From: Pseudomonadota bacterium
Lineage (GTDB): Bacteria; Pseudomonadota; Gammaproteobacteria; Burkholderiales; Burkholderiaceae_C
Assembly: GCA_029780695.1 (NCBI GenBank)
Contig: JAKOYD010000138.1
Coordinates: 1-32,547 of the forward strand
DNA length: 32,547 nucleotides
Reading direction: 5' to 3'
The position numbers and the translations under genes were made by a program. The notes beneath the pieces are model-generated. The model saw only the letters and a program-made list of their open reading frames with translations, had not been told where the DNA came from and did not search any database. Positions 6,858 through 15,640 of the stretch are shown here, piece by piece (positions within the stretch are counted from its first letter, which is position 1; each line of letters opens with the position of its first letter).

Positions 6858-9800
6858 ATGAAACCTTGGAGCAAATGGGTCCGCTGGGGCGTGGCGGGCG
6901 CTGCGGTGATCTTTCTGGGCTCGGCCCACGCCGCCGGCGTGATCAAAAGCTTCTCGCCCAGCTTCACCGGGCCCAACGTGCCGGCCACGCTGACGGTCAC
7001 GCTCAGCAACACCAGCACCACCGCCGCCACCAGCGCCGCCATCACCGACACCTTTCCCACCGGCCTGGTGGTCGCCGGCACGCCCAGCCCCACCAACAGC
7101 TGCGGCGGCACGTTCACGGCCACGGCAGGCGCTGGCAGCGTGTCGCTGACGGGCGGCAGCATTCCCGCCGCCGTCGGCGCCACGCCCGGCTCGTGCAGCT
7201 TCACGGTCAAGGTCGTGTCGGCCAGCCCCAGTTCGTACGTCAACAACCTGCCCATCGGCGCGCTGACCAGCTCGCAGGGCAGCAGCCCGCAGGCCGCGCA
7301 GGCCACGCTCACCGTCAGTTCGCTGTCGGCCATCACGGGCAGCAAGAGCTTTGGCACATCGGGTGTCGGTGCCAACGGCGTCTACCCGATGACGATCACG
7401 CTCAACAACGCCAACAGTGTTCCGCTGACCGGCGTGGCGTTCAACGACACCTTGACGTCGCATATCAAGGTCGCCAATCCGCCCAACATCAGCAACACCT
7501 GTGGTGGCAGCTTCGCACCCTTGGCGGGCGCCACCAGCGTGTCGTTGAGCGGCGGCACGATTCCGGCCACCGGCAGTTGCACGATCAAGTTCGACTACAT
7601 CGGGATGTCGGTCACCACCGGCTATAGCGCCGGCGGCAATATTCTCAACACCATCGCCGCGGGCGGCGTGACCAGCAACGAAGGTGTGACCAATACGGCT
7701 CAGATCCAGGCCGCTGCCGGTTGGGGGGGAGGAACGTCCATCGTCAAGCGCATTTCAGCCGCCAACAGCACCCTGGCCTCTGGCGCGGCCAGCACGCTGA
7801 CCTGGACCGTCACCAACTTCAACGCGTCCACGCTCAACACGGTCACCTTCACCGACACGCTGCCCACCGGCCTGGTTCCCGGCGCCGTCGTCGGCAACAC
7901 CTGCGGCGGTGCGGCGTCGGTATCCGGTCAAGGGGTCAGTCTGACGGGGGGTGGCCCCGTGGCGGGGGGCAGCGCTACTTGCACGCTCACTGTATCGGTG
8001 ACGGGCGCCAACAGCACGGGCACCACGTTCAACGCCATCAATGCGCCGGCGAACTACACCACCAATTTTGTCGATGCGGTGGTTGGCGCCGTCACACCCG
8101 ACATCAACACCCTGACGGTCGCGGTCACCCCGCCCATTACGGTCACGGTGGCCAAGGCGTTCGGCGCCACCATCATCCCGCAGACCGGCAGCACCACGCT
8201 GACGATCACGCTGGGCAACGCCACCGGCACCGACGCCACGATCACCAGCTTCAAGGACGACTTGATCACCATGGGCACGTCCGCCGGTTTCGTGGTGGGC
8301 TACAGTCCTGCGCCCAGCACTACGTGCACGGGCGGCACCGCGGTCACTGCACCGGCGGGTCAGACAGTCATCACCGCCACGGGCGGCATCATCCCGGCCA
8401 ATGGCAGCTGCACCATCACGGTGCCGATTTACCTGAAGAACAACGGCCTGTCCTACGGCTTCGCGACTAACACCGTTCCGGCCGGCAACCTGGTCACCAG
8501 CGTGGGCAACAACCAGGCGCCCGCCACCGCTGGCCTGAACGGGAATCAGGCCTTGAGGACCGAGGTGGTCGTCAACAGGTCCACCATCGTCTCGGGCGTG
8601 CAGAACGCCACGGTGACCTTCACCCTGTTTCAGTCGGCCGGTGTGGCGGCCATGAGCAACCTCAGCTTCAGCCAGGCCATGCCGCAGTCTCCGTATGCCA
8701 TGACCATGGTGCCGGGCACGGCCAGCACCACCTGCGCCGGCGGTACCGCCACGATCAGCGGCACCACGCTCAGCATGACCGGTGGTTCAATGCCGGCCGC
8801 CACCGCCACCACGGGCAACACGTGCACCATCACCGTGCAGGTCACGGCGCCGGCCGGCAGCAGCGGCGCCGATGTCCTTAAGGTGGTTGGCGGCGCCGCC
8901 ACCGCCGCCGTGGCATCGGCCGCCGGCGCGCCTGGGGGCACGGTGTCCAGTGTTCAGTACGCCAACAACAACGGATTCACCCTTACCGCCCTCAACGCCC
9001 GCGTCGACCTGTCCAAGGACTTCGACCCTGTCACGGTTGCGCGCGGTGGCACGTCCAGGCTCAACGTTCGTATCCTGAACAACAACGCCGACGCGATTGC
9101 GCTGACCGGGGTGTCGATCACCGACAACCTGCCCACGGGCATGGTCATCGGCAATTCGCCCAACCCCACATTCACCGGCACGGGCTGTACCATGCCCACT
9201 GGCAGCAGCATCACCGCCACGCCCGGCACCAGCGTGCTGACGCTGACCGGCGCCAGCGTGGCCGCCGCCAGCACCTGCGCCCTGAGCGTGGACGTGGTGG
9301 CCAGCTACGCCGGCAACATCATCAACAGCATCCCGGCCGGCGCGCTGACCACCAACGAAGGCCTGAAGAGCCCGCTGCCGGTGAGCGCCACCATCACCTC
9401 CACCGGCACCGCCGACCCGTATGTCACCAAGACCCGCACGTCGGCCGCGGTGGTGGCGGGCAGTAGCGTGACTTACAGCGTGGTGTTCGGCAACAACAGC
9501 GGCGACCCGATCGCGGGCGCCCCCATCAAGGACGCGCTGCCTGCTGGCGCCACCAGCATGAGCTGGACCTGTTCGGCGTCCGCCGGCACCGCCTGCCCTG
9601 TCGCCAACGGCAACGGCGCCATCGACGCCCTCGCCAACCTGCCAGTGGGCGCCACGCTGACCTACACCGTCACGGTGCAGTTGCCGGTGACCGCCACGGG
9701 CAACCTGGTCAACACCGCCACCATCACGGCCCCCGCCGGCGTGACGGACTCCGACCCCAACAACAACACCAAGACGGTCACCGACCCGATTACCGGCGCG

Positions 9801-12800
9801 GCCGCCACCCTGACCATCACCAAGACCGACGGCAGCGCCACGTACACCCCTGGCGGCGCGGCGGTGTACACCATCGTGGTGGGCAACGGCGGTGCGGCCG
9901 ACGCCACCGGCGTCAGCGTCGTGGACAACCTGCCTGCCGGCGTGACCCTGAGCGGCGCTGTCACCTGCACGCCTGCCGGCAGCGCCACCTGCGGCACGGT
10001 CAGCGGCAGCGCGGGCACACTGGCCAGCGGCGCCAGCATTCCCGCCGGTGCGGCCAACACGCTCACTTTCAGCGTGCCGGTCAAGTTTGCGTCGTCGATG
10101 ACCACCAACCCGCTGGTCAACACCGCCACCGCCACGCCGTCGAGCGGCAGCGCCGTCAGCGCCAGCGACAGCGACACCCCGGCGCTCAAGGCCGACCTCA
10201 CGGTCAGCAAGACCGCGAGCCCCAACGGCACCTACGTGCCCGGCCAATCGCTGAACTACACCATCACGGTGAGCAACACTGGCCTGTCCGACCTGGTGGG
10301 CGTGAGCATCACCGACACCGTGCCGGCCGCGGTCACGGTCAGCAGCTGGAGCTGCGCTGCCTCTGGCACCGGTGCCGACTGCGACAACACCGTGGCGGCC
10401 ACCACCGCCGGCGGCACCACCAACGCCATCAGCCTGGCCAACGTCAACCTGCCGGCGGGCACCGCCGTGGCCATCTCGGTCGTGGGCAAAGCCACGGCCA
10501 GCGCCACCGGTGACATCGTCAACAGTGTGACCGCCACCCCTCCGGCCGGCGTTACCTGCACCACCGCACCCTGCGCCAAGACCGCCAGCGTGACCAACAC
10601 CAACGCCGGCGCGCCGGTGCTGAACATCGCCAAGAGCGCCACGCCCACCGTCTTCGCCGTCGGCGCCACTGGCAGCAGCTACGCCATCACCGTCAGCAAC
10701 GGCGGTACGTCGTCCACCAGCGGCACCCTCACCGTCAGTGACCCGCTGCCCACGGGCATCACCGCCACGCTGCCGGCCACCAACTGGGGCACCGGTTGGG
10801 ACTGCAGCGCCAGCACCGCCAGCACCGTCACCTGCACCAGCAGCAGCGTGCTGATCCCCGGCGCCAACGCCCCGGTCATCAACGTGCCCGTCAGCATTGG
10901 CACCAGCGCCGTCTCGCCCAGCGTCAACACCGCCCGCGTCAGCGGCGGTGGCGACAACACCTGCCCGGCCACTGGCGCCCCGGCAGCCCACTGCCAGGCC
11001 ACGGTTAGCACACCGGTCAATGCCCCTGGCCTCACGGTTAAGAAAACGCTGCAGGGCAACCTGGTCGTCGGCGTGCCCACCAGCTACCTGATCACCGTCA
11101 CCAACAACGGCCAGGCACCCACGCTGGCGGGCACTATCAGCGACCCCATCCCGACCGGCCTGGCCATTGGCACCCTGCCCAACGGCTGCACGGCTGCGGG
11201 CCAGACGCTGACCTGCACCATCCCGGCGGGCCTGGCCACCGGCAGCGCCGTCAGCTACACCATCCCGGTCACCCCGGACGCCAGCGTCAACGGCCAGGCT
11301 CTGAGCAACACCGCCACCGCCAGCGGCGCCGGTGACCCTGCCTGCCCGGCCGGCATCAACTGCAAGGACACCGCCACCGGCACCGTCACCGCCCCGCAGC
11401 TGAAGCTGGTCAAATCCGTGGCGCCCGACACCTTGGTGATCACCCAGCAGGGCAGCTACACCCTGGCTGTGACCAACGAGGGCACCGCCCCCACCAACGC
11501 CGTGGCCACTGTCAGCGACACCATCCCCGCTGGCCTGACCATTGGCGCCTTGCCCAATGGCTGCTCGGCCACCGGCCAAGCCGTCAGCTGCACCATTGCC
11601 AGCGGCCTGGGCGTCGGCGGCAGCACCAGCTTCGTGATTCCCGTCACGCCGCTGGCCAGCCTGGCCAACCAGTCGGTCACCAACACCGCCGGCGTCAACG
11701 GCGGCGGTGACCCCGGCTGCGCCAACGGCACCGCCACCGCCAGCCTGCCCGCGCGCTGCCAGTCCACCATCACCACCCCGGTCAGCGCCCCGCAGATGAC
11801 GATCAAGAAAACCGCCGGCACCGGCTGGGCGGTGGGCGTGCCTGCCAGCTACACGCTGGAGGTCACCAACACCGGTAGCGCCGACAGCTTTGGCACCATC
11901 ACCGTCATCGACGTCATCCCCGGCACGCTGACCCTTGGCACCCTGCCGGCGGGCTGCACCGCCGCGGGCCAGCAGGTCACCTGCACCTCCTCGGCCGTGC
12001 TGGCCAAGGGCGCCAAGATCAGCTTCGTGATCCCCGTCACCCCCACCGCCGCCTCGGCGCCCAGCGTCAGCAACACGGCTACCGTGCAAGGCGGCGGCGA
12101 TCCGGTCTGCCCCAGCACCACCGCCGCCAACTGCAGCAGCACCGTGGTCAGCCCGGTCAGCGTGCCGAAGCTGCAAATCACCGAGACCGCCAACGGCCCC
12201 TGGACCATCGGCATGGGCGGTGCTGCCTACACCGTCACGGTGACCAACGTCGGCCCCGCCACCACCGTGGGCCTGGTCACGGTGAATGCCACCTTGCCCA
12301 CGGGCCTGAGCGTCGGCTGGAGCGGCACCACCACGCTGAACGGCTGGAGCTGCACCGCCAACGGGCAAGACGTCACCTGCACCGCCACGCCCAACCTGGC
12401 CAACGGCGGCAGCGCCACCTTCACCTTCCCGGTGAACGTGCTGGCGGCGGCCGTGCCCAGCGTCACAACGCCCGCGGCCGTGGGTGGCGGCGGTGACCCG
12501 TTCAACGGCGGCACCACCCCGGCCGCTGGCAATGCCTGCACCACGCTGGATACGGCCGCCGCGCCCAACCACTGCGCCACCGTCACGCTGCCGATCCCGC
12601 TGTCGGGCGCCGTAAGCACCGTCAAGACGCTGGATGCCGGCACCAAGACCCCCCTGCTGGGCGGCCAGACGGTCACCTACGTGCTGACGGCCACCAACAC
12701 GGGCGGCACCGACGTACTCAACTACGTGCTGAACGAAGTGGTGCCCGCCGGCGCCACCTACACCAGCATCACGGGTGGCAGCACCCCCTGCAGCGCGGGC

Positions 12801-13163
12801 GCGGCCGCCGGCACCCTGTGCCCGGTGACCATCGCCAGCGTGCCGGCCGGTGGCAGCGCCAGCGTCCGCATCAGCTTCACGCTGCTCAAGACCCTGCCCA
12901 GCGGCCTCACGCAACTGGTCAACGCCGTCACCGCGCCGGCCACCTGCACCGGTGCGCAGTGCGATGCGCCGCCCACGCCGGCGGGTTGCACGGGCACCAG
13001 CTGCACGCCGGCCAAGACCTGCACCGCGGGCGATCCGCTGTGCGTGGCCACCCCGGTGAACGTGCCCAGCACCACGCCCGTGCCCACGCTGTCCGAGTGG
13101 ATGCTGGCGGCCATGGCGCTGATGCTGGCCATGATGGGGTGGCGGCAGCAGCGGCGCGGCTAA
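6858..13163 (+). CDS. Giant secreted DUF11-type repeat protein with IPTL-CTERM tail
   Basis: This 2101-residue protein is predicted to be exported and surface-associated. Residues 1-26 form a Sec signal peptide (basic, hydrophobic, SAHA cleavage site). The body is about 15 Ig-like modules of roughly 140 residues, recognisable by the recurring TDTFPTGL, TDNLPTGM, DNLPAGV, DPIPTGL and DTIPAGL cores, followed by paired cysteines (as in TCAGG, NGCTAAGQTLTC) and an N-T-A strand. These belong to the DUF11/DUF7933 conserved-repeat class. The tail (2075-2101) has VPTLSEW, a hydrophobic helix and a basic end, the IPTL-CTERM sorting signature. I chose the ATG at 6858 (Shine-Dalgarno GGGGAG, intact signal peptide) over an upstream in-frame GTG at 6771. 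Role is probably adhesin or surface layer, inferred from architecture. No exosortase or sortase gene is in the window. A strong terminator follows. Confidence 0.9.
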   Translation: MKPWSKWVRWGVAGAAVIFLGSAHAAGVIKSFSPSFTGPNVPATLTVTLSNTSTTAATSAAITDTFPTGLVVAGTPSPTNSCGGTFTATAGAGSVSLTGGSIPAAVGATPGSCSFTVKVVSASPSSYVNNLPIGALTSSQGSSPQAAQATLTVSSLSAITGSKSFGTSGVGANGVYPMTITLNNANSVPLTGVAFNDTLTSHIKVANPPNISNTCGGSFAPLAGATSVSLSGGTIPATGSCTIKFDYIGMSVTTGYSAGGNILNTIAAGGVTSNEGVTNTAQIQAAAGWGGGTSIVKRISAANSTLASGAASTLTWTVTNFNASTLNTVTFTDTLPTGLVPGAVVGNTCGGAASVSGQGVSLTGGGPVAGGSATCTLTVSVTGANSTGTTFNAINAPANYTTNFVDAVVGAVTPDINTLTVAVTPPITVTVAKAFGATIIPQTGSTTLTITLGNATGTDATITSFKDDLITMGTSAGFVVGYSPAPSTTCTGGTAVTAPAGQTVITATGGIIPANGSCTITVPIYLKNNGLSYGFATNTVPAGNLVTSVGNNQAPATAGLNGNQALRTEVVVNRSTIVSGVQNATVTFTLFQSAGVAAMSNLSFSQAMPQSPYAMTMVPGTASTTCAGGTATISGTTLSMTGGSMPAATATTGNTCTITVQVTAPAGSSGADVLKVVGGAATAAVASAAGAPGGTVSSVQYANNNGFTLTALNARVDLSKDFDPVTVARGGTSRLNVRILNNNADAIALTGVSITDNLPTGMVIGNSPNPTFTGTGCTMPTGSSITATPGTSVLTLTGASVAAASTCALSVDVVASYAGNIINSIPAGALTTNEGLKSPLPVSATITSTGTADPYVTKTRTSAAVVAGSSVTYSVVFGNNSGDPIAGAPIKDALPAGATSMSWTCSASAGTACPVANGNGAIDALANLPVGATLTYTVTVQLPVTATGNLVNTATITAPAGVTDSDPNNNTKTVTDPITGAAATLTITKTDGSATYTPGGAAVYTIVVGNGGAADATGVSVVDNLPAGVTLSGAVTCTPAGSATCGTVSGSAGTLASGASIPAGAANTLTFSVPVKFASSMTTNPLVNTATATPSSGSAVSASDSDTPALKADLTVSKTASPNGTYVPGQSLNYTITVSNTGLSDLVGVSITDTVPAAVTVSSWSCAASGTGADCDNTVAATTAGGTTNAISLANVNLPAGTAVAISVVGKATASATGDIVNSVTATPPAGVTCTTAPCAKTASVTNTNAGAPVLNIAKSATPTVFAVGATGSSYAITVSNGGTSSTSGTLTVSDPLPTGITATLPATNWGTGWDCSASTASTVTCTSSSVLIPGANAPVINVPVSIGTSAVSPSVNTARVSGGGDNTCPATGAPAAHCQATVSTPVNAPGLTVKKTLQGNLVVGVPTSYLITVTNNGQAPTLAGTISDPIPTGLAIGTLPNGCTAAGQTLTCTIPAGLATGSAVSYTIPVTPDASVNGQALSNTATASGAGDPACPAGINCKDTATGTVTAPQLKLVKSVAPDTLVITQQGSYTLAVTNEGTAPTNAVATVSDTIPAGLTIGALPNGCSATGQAVSCTIASGLGVGGSTSFVIPVTPLASLANQSVTNTAGVNGGGDPGCANGTATASLPARCQSTITTPVSAPQMTIKKTAGTGWAVGVPASYTLEVTNTGSADSFGTITVIDVIPGTLTLGTLPAGCTAAGQQVTCTSSAVLAKGAKISFVIPVTPTAASAPSVSNTATVQGGGDPVCPSTTAANCSSTVVSPVSVPKLQITETANGPWTIGMGGAAYTVTVTNVGPATTVGLVTVNATLPTGLSVGWSGTTTLNGWSCTANGQDVTCTATPNLANGGSATFTFPVNVLAAAVPSVTTPAAVGGGGDPFNGGTTPAAGNACTTLDTAAAPNHCATVTLPIPLSGAVSTVKTLDAGTKTPLLGGQTVTYVLTATNTGGTDVLNYVLNEVVPAGATYTSITGGSTPCSAGAAAGTLCPVTIASVPAGGSASVRISFTLLKTLPSGLTQLVNAVTAPATCTGAQCDAPPTPAGCTGTSCTPAKTCTAGDPLCVATPVNVPSTTPVPTLSEWMLAAMALMLAMMGWRQQRRG

Positions 13164-13188
13164 GCGCTGATCGCCACCGCGCCTTGAC

Positions 13189-13216
13189 AACCCCGCCCGC
13201 TTGGGCGGGGTTTTTT
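13189..13216 (+). terminator. Strong intrinsic terminator of the giant repeat protein gene
   Basis: CCCCGCCC and GGGCGGGG form a perfect 8-bp stem with a short GCTT loop, flanked by AA and followed by six T. It starts 26 bases after the stop codon. Confidence 0.92.
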
Positions 13217-13306
13217 ATTGGGCCGACGCGGACCGGCCGCCGACGGCGCGCTGCCTCGGCGCAAGCCCGAATGGCGGGGCAGGCGCGGCGCTTCAATAAT
13301 GCCGGC

Positions 13307-15640
13307 ATGACCACCGCCGCACCGACCCCGCCCCTTCCCCGCATCCGCCACTACCAGCACTGGCTGCGCGACACACGCGGCCTGTCGTTTGCCCGCTACC
13401 GCGATCTGTGGACTTGGTCGATCACCGACCTGGACGGCTTCTGGCAGAGCGTATGGGACTACTTCGAGCTGCGTTCGCCCACGCCGCACACGGCGGTGCT
13501 GCAGGCCAACGTGATGCCGGGGGCGCGCTGGTTTCCGGGCGCGCAGGCCAATTACGCGCACCAGGTGTTCCGGCATGTCGATGCCGCCCACGCCGCCGGC
13601 TTGCCGGCCATCGTCAGCGAAAACGAACGCGGCGACGTGCGCGAGCTGAGCTGGCCCGAACTGAAGCGCCAGGTGGCGGCGCTGGCGCTGCACCTGCGCG
13701 CGCAGGGCGTGCAGCCGGGCGACCGCGTCGCCGCGTACATGCCCAACGTGCCCGAGACGGTGGTCGCGTTTCTGGCCACGGCCAGCATCGGCGCCATCTG
13801 GAGCGTGTGCGCGCCCGACATGGGCACGCATGCGGTGCTCGACCGCTTCCGCCAGATCGAGCCCAAGGTGCTGATCGCCTGCGACGGCGTGCGCTGGGCC
13901 GGGCGCGACATCGATCGCACGGACGTGGTGCAGCAGTTGCGCGCGGCGCTGCCCAGCGTGCAGCACCTGATCGTGCAGCGCAACCTGGGAACTACCAAAA
14001 CCATAGCTGACAGCGCAGACTACGTCAGCGCCACGGCCCGAAACGATGCGGAAACCGCGGCCTTCGAGCCGCTCTGGCTGCCGTTCGACCACCCGCTGTG
14101 GGTGGTGTATTCCAGCGGCACCACCGGCCTGCCCAAACCCATCGTGCACGCGCACGGCGGCATGATTCTGGTGATGCTGATGCTGGCCGCGCTGCACAAC
14201 GACGTCGGCTGCAGCTACGCGCCGGAGACCTTTGGCGAGCGCTTTCACTGGTACAGCTCCACCGGCTGGGTGATGTGGAACGCGCAGATCGCCGGCCTGC
14301 TGTCGGGCACCACCTGCGTCATCTTCGACGGCAGCCCCGGCGGCAGCAAGGACGCGCCCGACTGGACGGTGCTGTGGCGCTTTGCCGCGCGGCACCGGGT
14401 GACGTTCTTCGGCGCCGGTGCGGCGTTCTATGCCAACTGCATGAAGGCGGACGTGGACCTGACCGCGTGCGGCGACCTGTCGCGCGTGCGCGTGCTGGGC
14501 ACCACCGGCTCGCCACTGGCGGCCGATGTGCAGCAGTGGGGGACAGCGCAATTTCGGCGCATCGCGCGGGCGCATAAGTCGGGCGCCGCCCAGCCCGCCG
14601 TCATGCCCGCGCAGGCGGGCATCCCCTCGGCGTTGGGCAAACCCCTGGATTCCCGCCTGCGCGGGAATGACGAGGAGAAGGCCGCCCGCGTAGAGCCTCC
14701 CGGGGACATCCAACCCACCGTCATGCCCGCGCAGGCGGGAATCCAGCCGGCGTCGGCCAAGCACGTGGATTCCCGCCTGCGCGGGAACGACGAAGGAGGC
14801 GATGCTGCCGTGGAGCAACCCGGCGACATCTGGTGGTGCAATATCTCCGGCGGCACCGACTTCTGCGGCGCCTTTATCGGCGGCAACCGCGAGCTGCCGC
14901 AGCAGCCGGGCGTGATGCAGTGCCGCATGCTCGGCGCGGCCGTCGAGGCGTGGAACGACGCCGGCGAGCCCGTCATCGGCCAGGTGGGCGAGCTGGTCTG
15001 CACGCAGCCGATTCCGTCGATGCCGCTGCACTTCTGGAACGACCCGGGCGACGCGCGGCTGCTGGCCAGCTACTTCGAGATGTACCCGCCCGGTCACGGC
15101 CGCAAGCCCGGTGGCGGCGATCTGCCCAAGGAGGCCGGCAGCGTCTGGCGCCACGGCGACTGGCTGCGCGTGGGCGACGAAAACGGTGAAGGCGAGTGGT
15201 GCGTCATCTTCGGCCGCAGCGACGCCACCATCAACCGCCACGGCCTGCGCATGGGCACCAGCGAAATCTACAGCGCGGTCGAAGGCATCCCCGAGGTGCT
15301 CGACTCGATGGTGGTCGACCTCGAATACCTGGGGCGCGACAGCTACATGCCGCTGTTCGTGGTGCTGCGGCCGGGCGTGGCGCTGGACGACGCGCTGAAG
15401 CGGCGCATCAGCGACGCCATCCGCCAGTCCCTGAGCCCGCGCTTCGTGCCCGACGCCATCGTGCAGGTGGCCGAGATTCCGCGCACGCTGTCGGGCAAGA
15501 AGCAGGAACTGCCGATCAAGAAGCTGCTGCTCGGCCAGCCGCTGGACAAGGTCGTCAACCGCGAAGCCATGGCCAACCCCGGCTGCCTGGACTGGTACGT
15601 GCAGTTTGCCCGCCAGCACGCCAACGCTATTGATTCATGA
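13307..15640 (+). CDS. Acetoacetate--CoA ligase with in-frame repeat insertion
   Basis: The enzyme activates acetoacetate to acetoacetyl-CoA with ATP, through an acyl-adenylate. The N-terminal ACS-type segment includes RDLWTWSITDLDGFW, followed by the phosphate loop YSSGTTGLPKP (residues 268-278), the adenine-binding ISGGTD, the hinge region GRSDATINRHGLRMG and the catalytic Lys731 in LSGKK. The protein has 777 residues, against roughly 650-680 for the family. The excess includes two consecutive 40-residue units (430-509) encoded by 120-bp repeat copies just before GDIWWCNISGGTD. The start is chosen at the ATG at 13307; an in-frame ATG at 13271 is possible, and neither has a good Shine-Dalgarno. 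The stop overlaps the next gene start (ATGA), so the kinase is probably co-transcribed. Activity of the interrupted enzyme is untested. Confidence 0.9.
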   Translation: MTTAAPTPPLPRIRHYQHWLRDTRGLSFARYRDLWTWSITDLDGFWQSVWDYFELRSPTPHTAVLQANVMPGARWFPGAQANYAHQVFRHVDAAHAAGLPAIVSENERGDVRELSWPELKRQVAALALHLRAQGVQPGDRVAAYMPNVPETVVAFLATASIGAIWSVCAPDMGTHAVLDRFRQIEPKVLIACDGVRWAGRDIDRTDVVQQLRAALPSVQHLIVQRNLGTTKTIADSADYVSATARNDAETAAFEPLWLPFDHPLWVVYSSGTTGLPKPIVHAHGGMILVMLMLAALHNDVGCSYAPETFGERFHWYSSTGWVMWNAQIAGLLSGTTCVIFDGSPGGSKDAPDWTVLWRFAARHRVTFFGAGAAFYANCMKADVDLTACGDLSRVRVLGTTGSPLAADVQQWGTAQFRRIARAHKSGAAQPAVMPAQAGIPSALGKPLDSRLRGNDEEKAARVEPPGDIQPTVMPAQAGIQPASAKHVDSRLRGNDEGGDAAVEQPGDIWWCNISGGTDFCGAFIGGNRELPQQPGVMQCRMLGAAVEAWNDAGEPVIGQVGELVCTQPIPSMPLHFWNDPGDARLLASYFEMYPPGHGRKPGGGDLPKEAGSVWRHGDWLRVGDENGEGEWCVIFGRSDATINRHGLRMGTSEIYSAVEGIPEVLDSMVVDLEYLGRDSYMPLFVVLRPGVALDDALKRRISDAIRQSLSPRFVPDAIVQVAEIPRTLSGKKQELPIKKLLLGQPLDKVVNREAMANPGCLDWYVQFARQHANAIDS
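13997..14038 (+). repeat. ATAGC-type palindromic repeat inside the CoA ligase gene
   Basis: CATAGCTGACAGCGC is followed by a short spacer and CAGCGCCACGGCC, preceded by AAAA. This is the block order of the intergenic ATAGC repeats. Here it encodes a linker of the ligase (about residues 231-244) in frame. Resemblance is partial. Confidence 0.4.
14594..14833 (+). repeat. Two tandem 120-bp dRS3-like units within the CoA ligase CDS
   Basis: The same sequence recurs with a period of exactly 120 bases: TCATGCCCGCGCAGGCGGG at 14601 and 14721, GGATTCCCGCCTGCGCGGGA at 14647 and 14767, and a GACATC end near 14705 and 14825. In each unit the left arm and the right arm (ending in GAATGACG or GAACGACG) are inverted repeats around a variable centre. 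The right arm of copy 1 contains ATTCCC-N8-GGGAAT, the dRS3 pattern. Each unit is exactly 40 codons and free of stops in the ligase frame. Confidence 0.92.

Noticed and set aside
6858..13163. Repetitive DNA that could suggest a CRISPR or satellite array
   Set aside because: The periodicity is that of imperfect protein modules in one open frame; there are no identical short repeats with unique spacers.
8787..13190. Open frame of 1467 codons on the minus strand, antisense to the giant repeat gene
   Set aside because: It is a by-product of the GCC/ACC-rich repeated codons. The translation is low-complexity Gly/Ala/Arg/Asp without domains, whereas the plus strand has a signal peptide, modules and a tail.
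12818..13306. Upstream extension of the CoA ligase frame
   Set aside because: It overlaps the end of the giant protein gene and the terminator at 13189-13216, and has no conserved residues.
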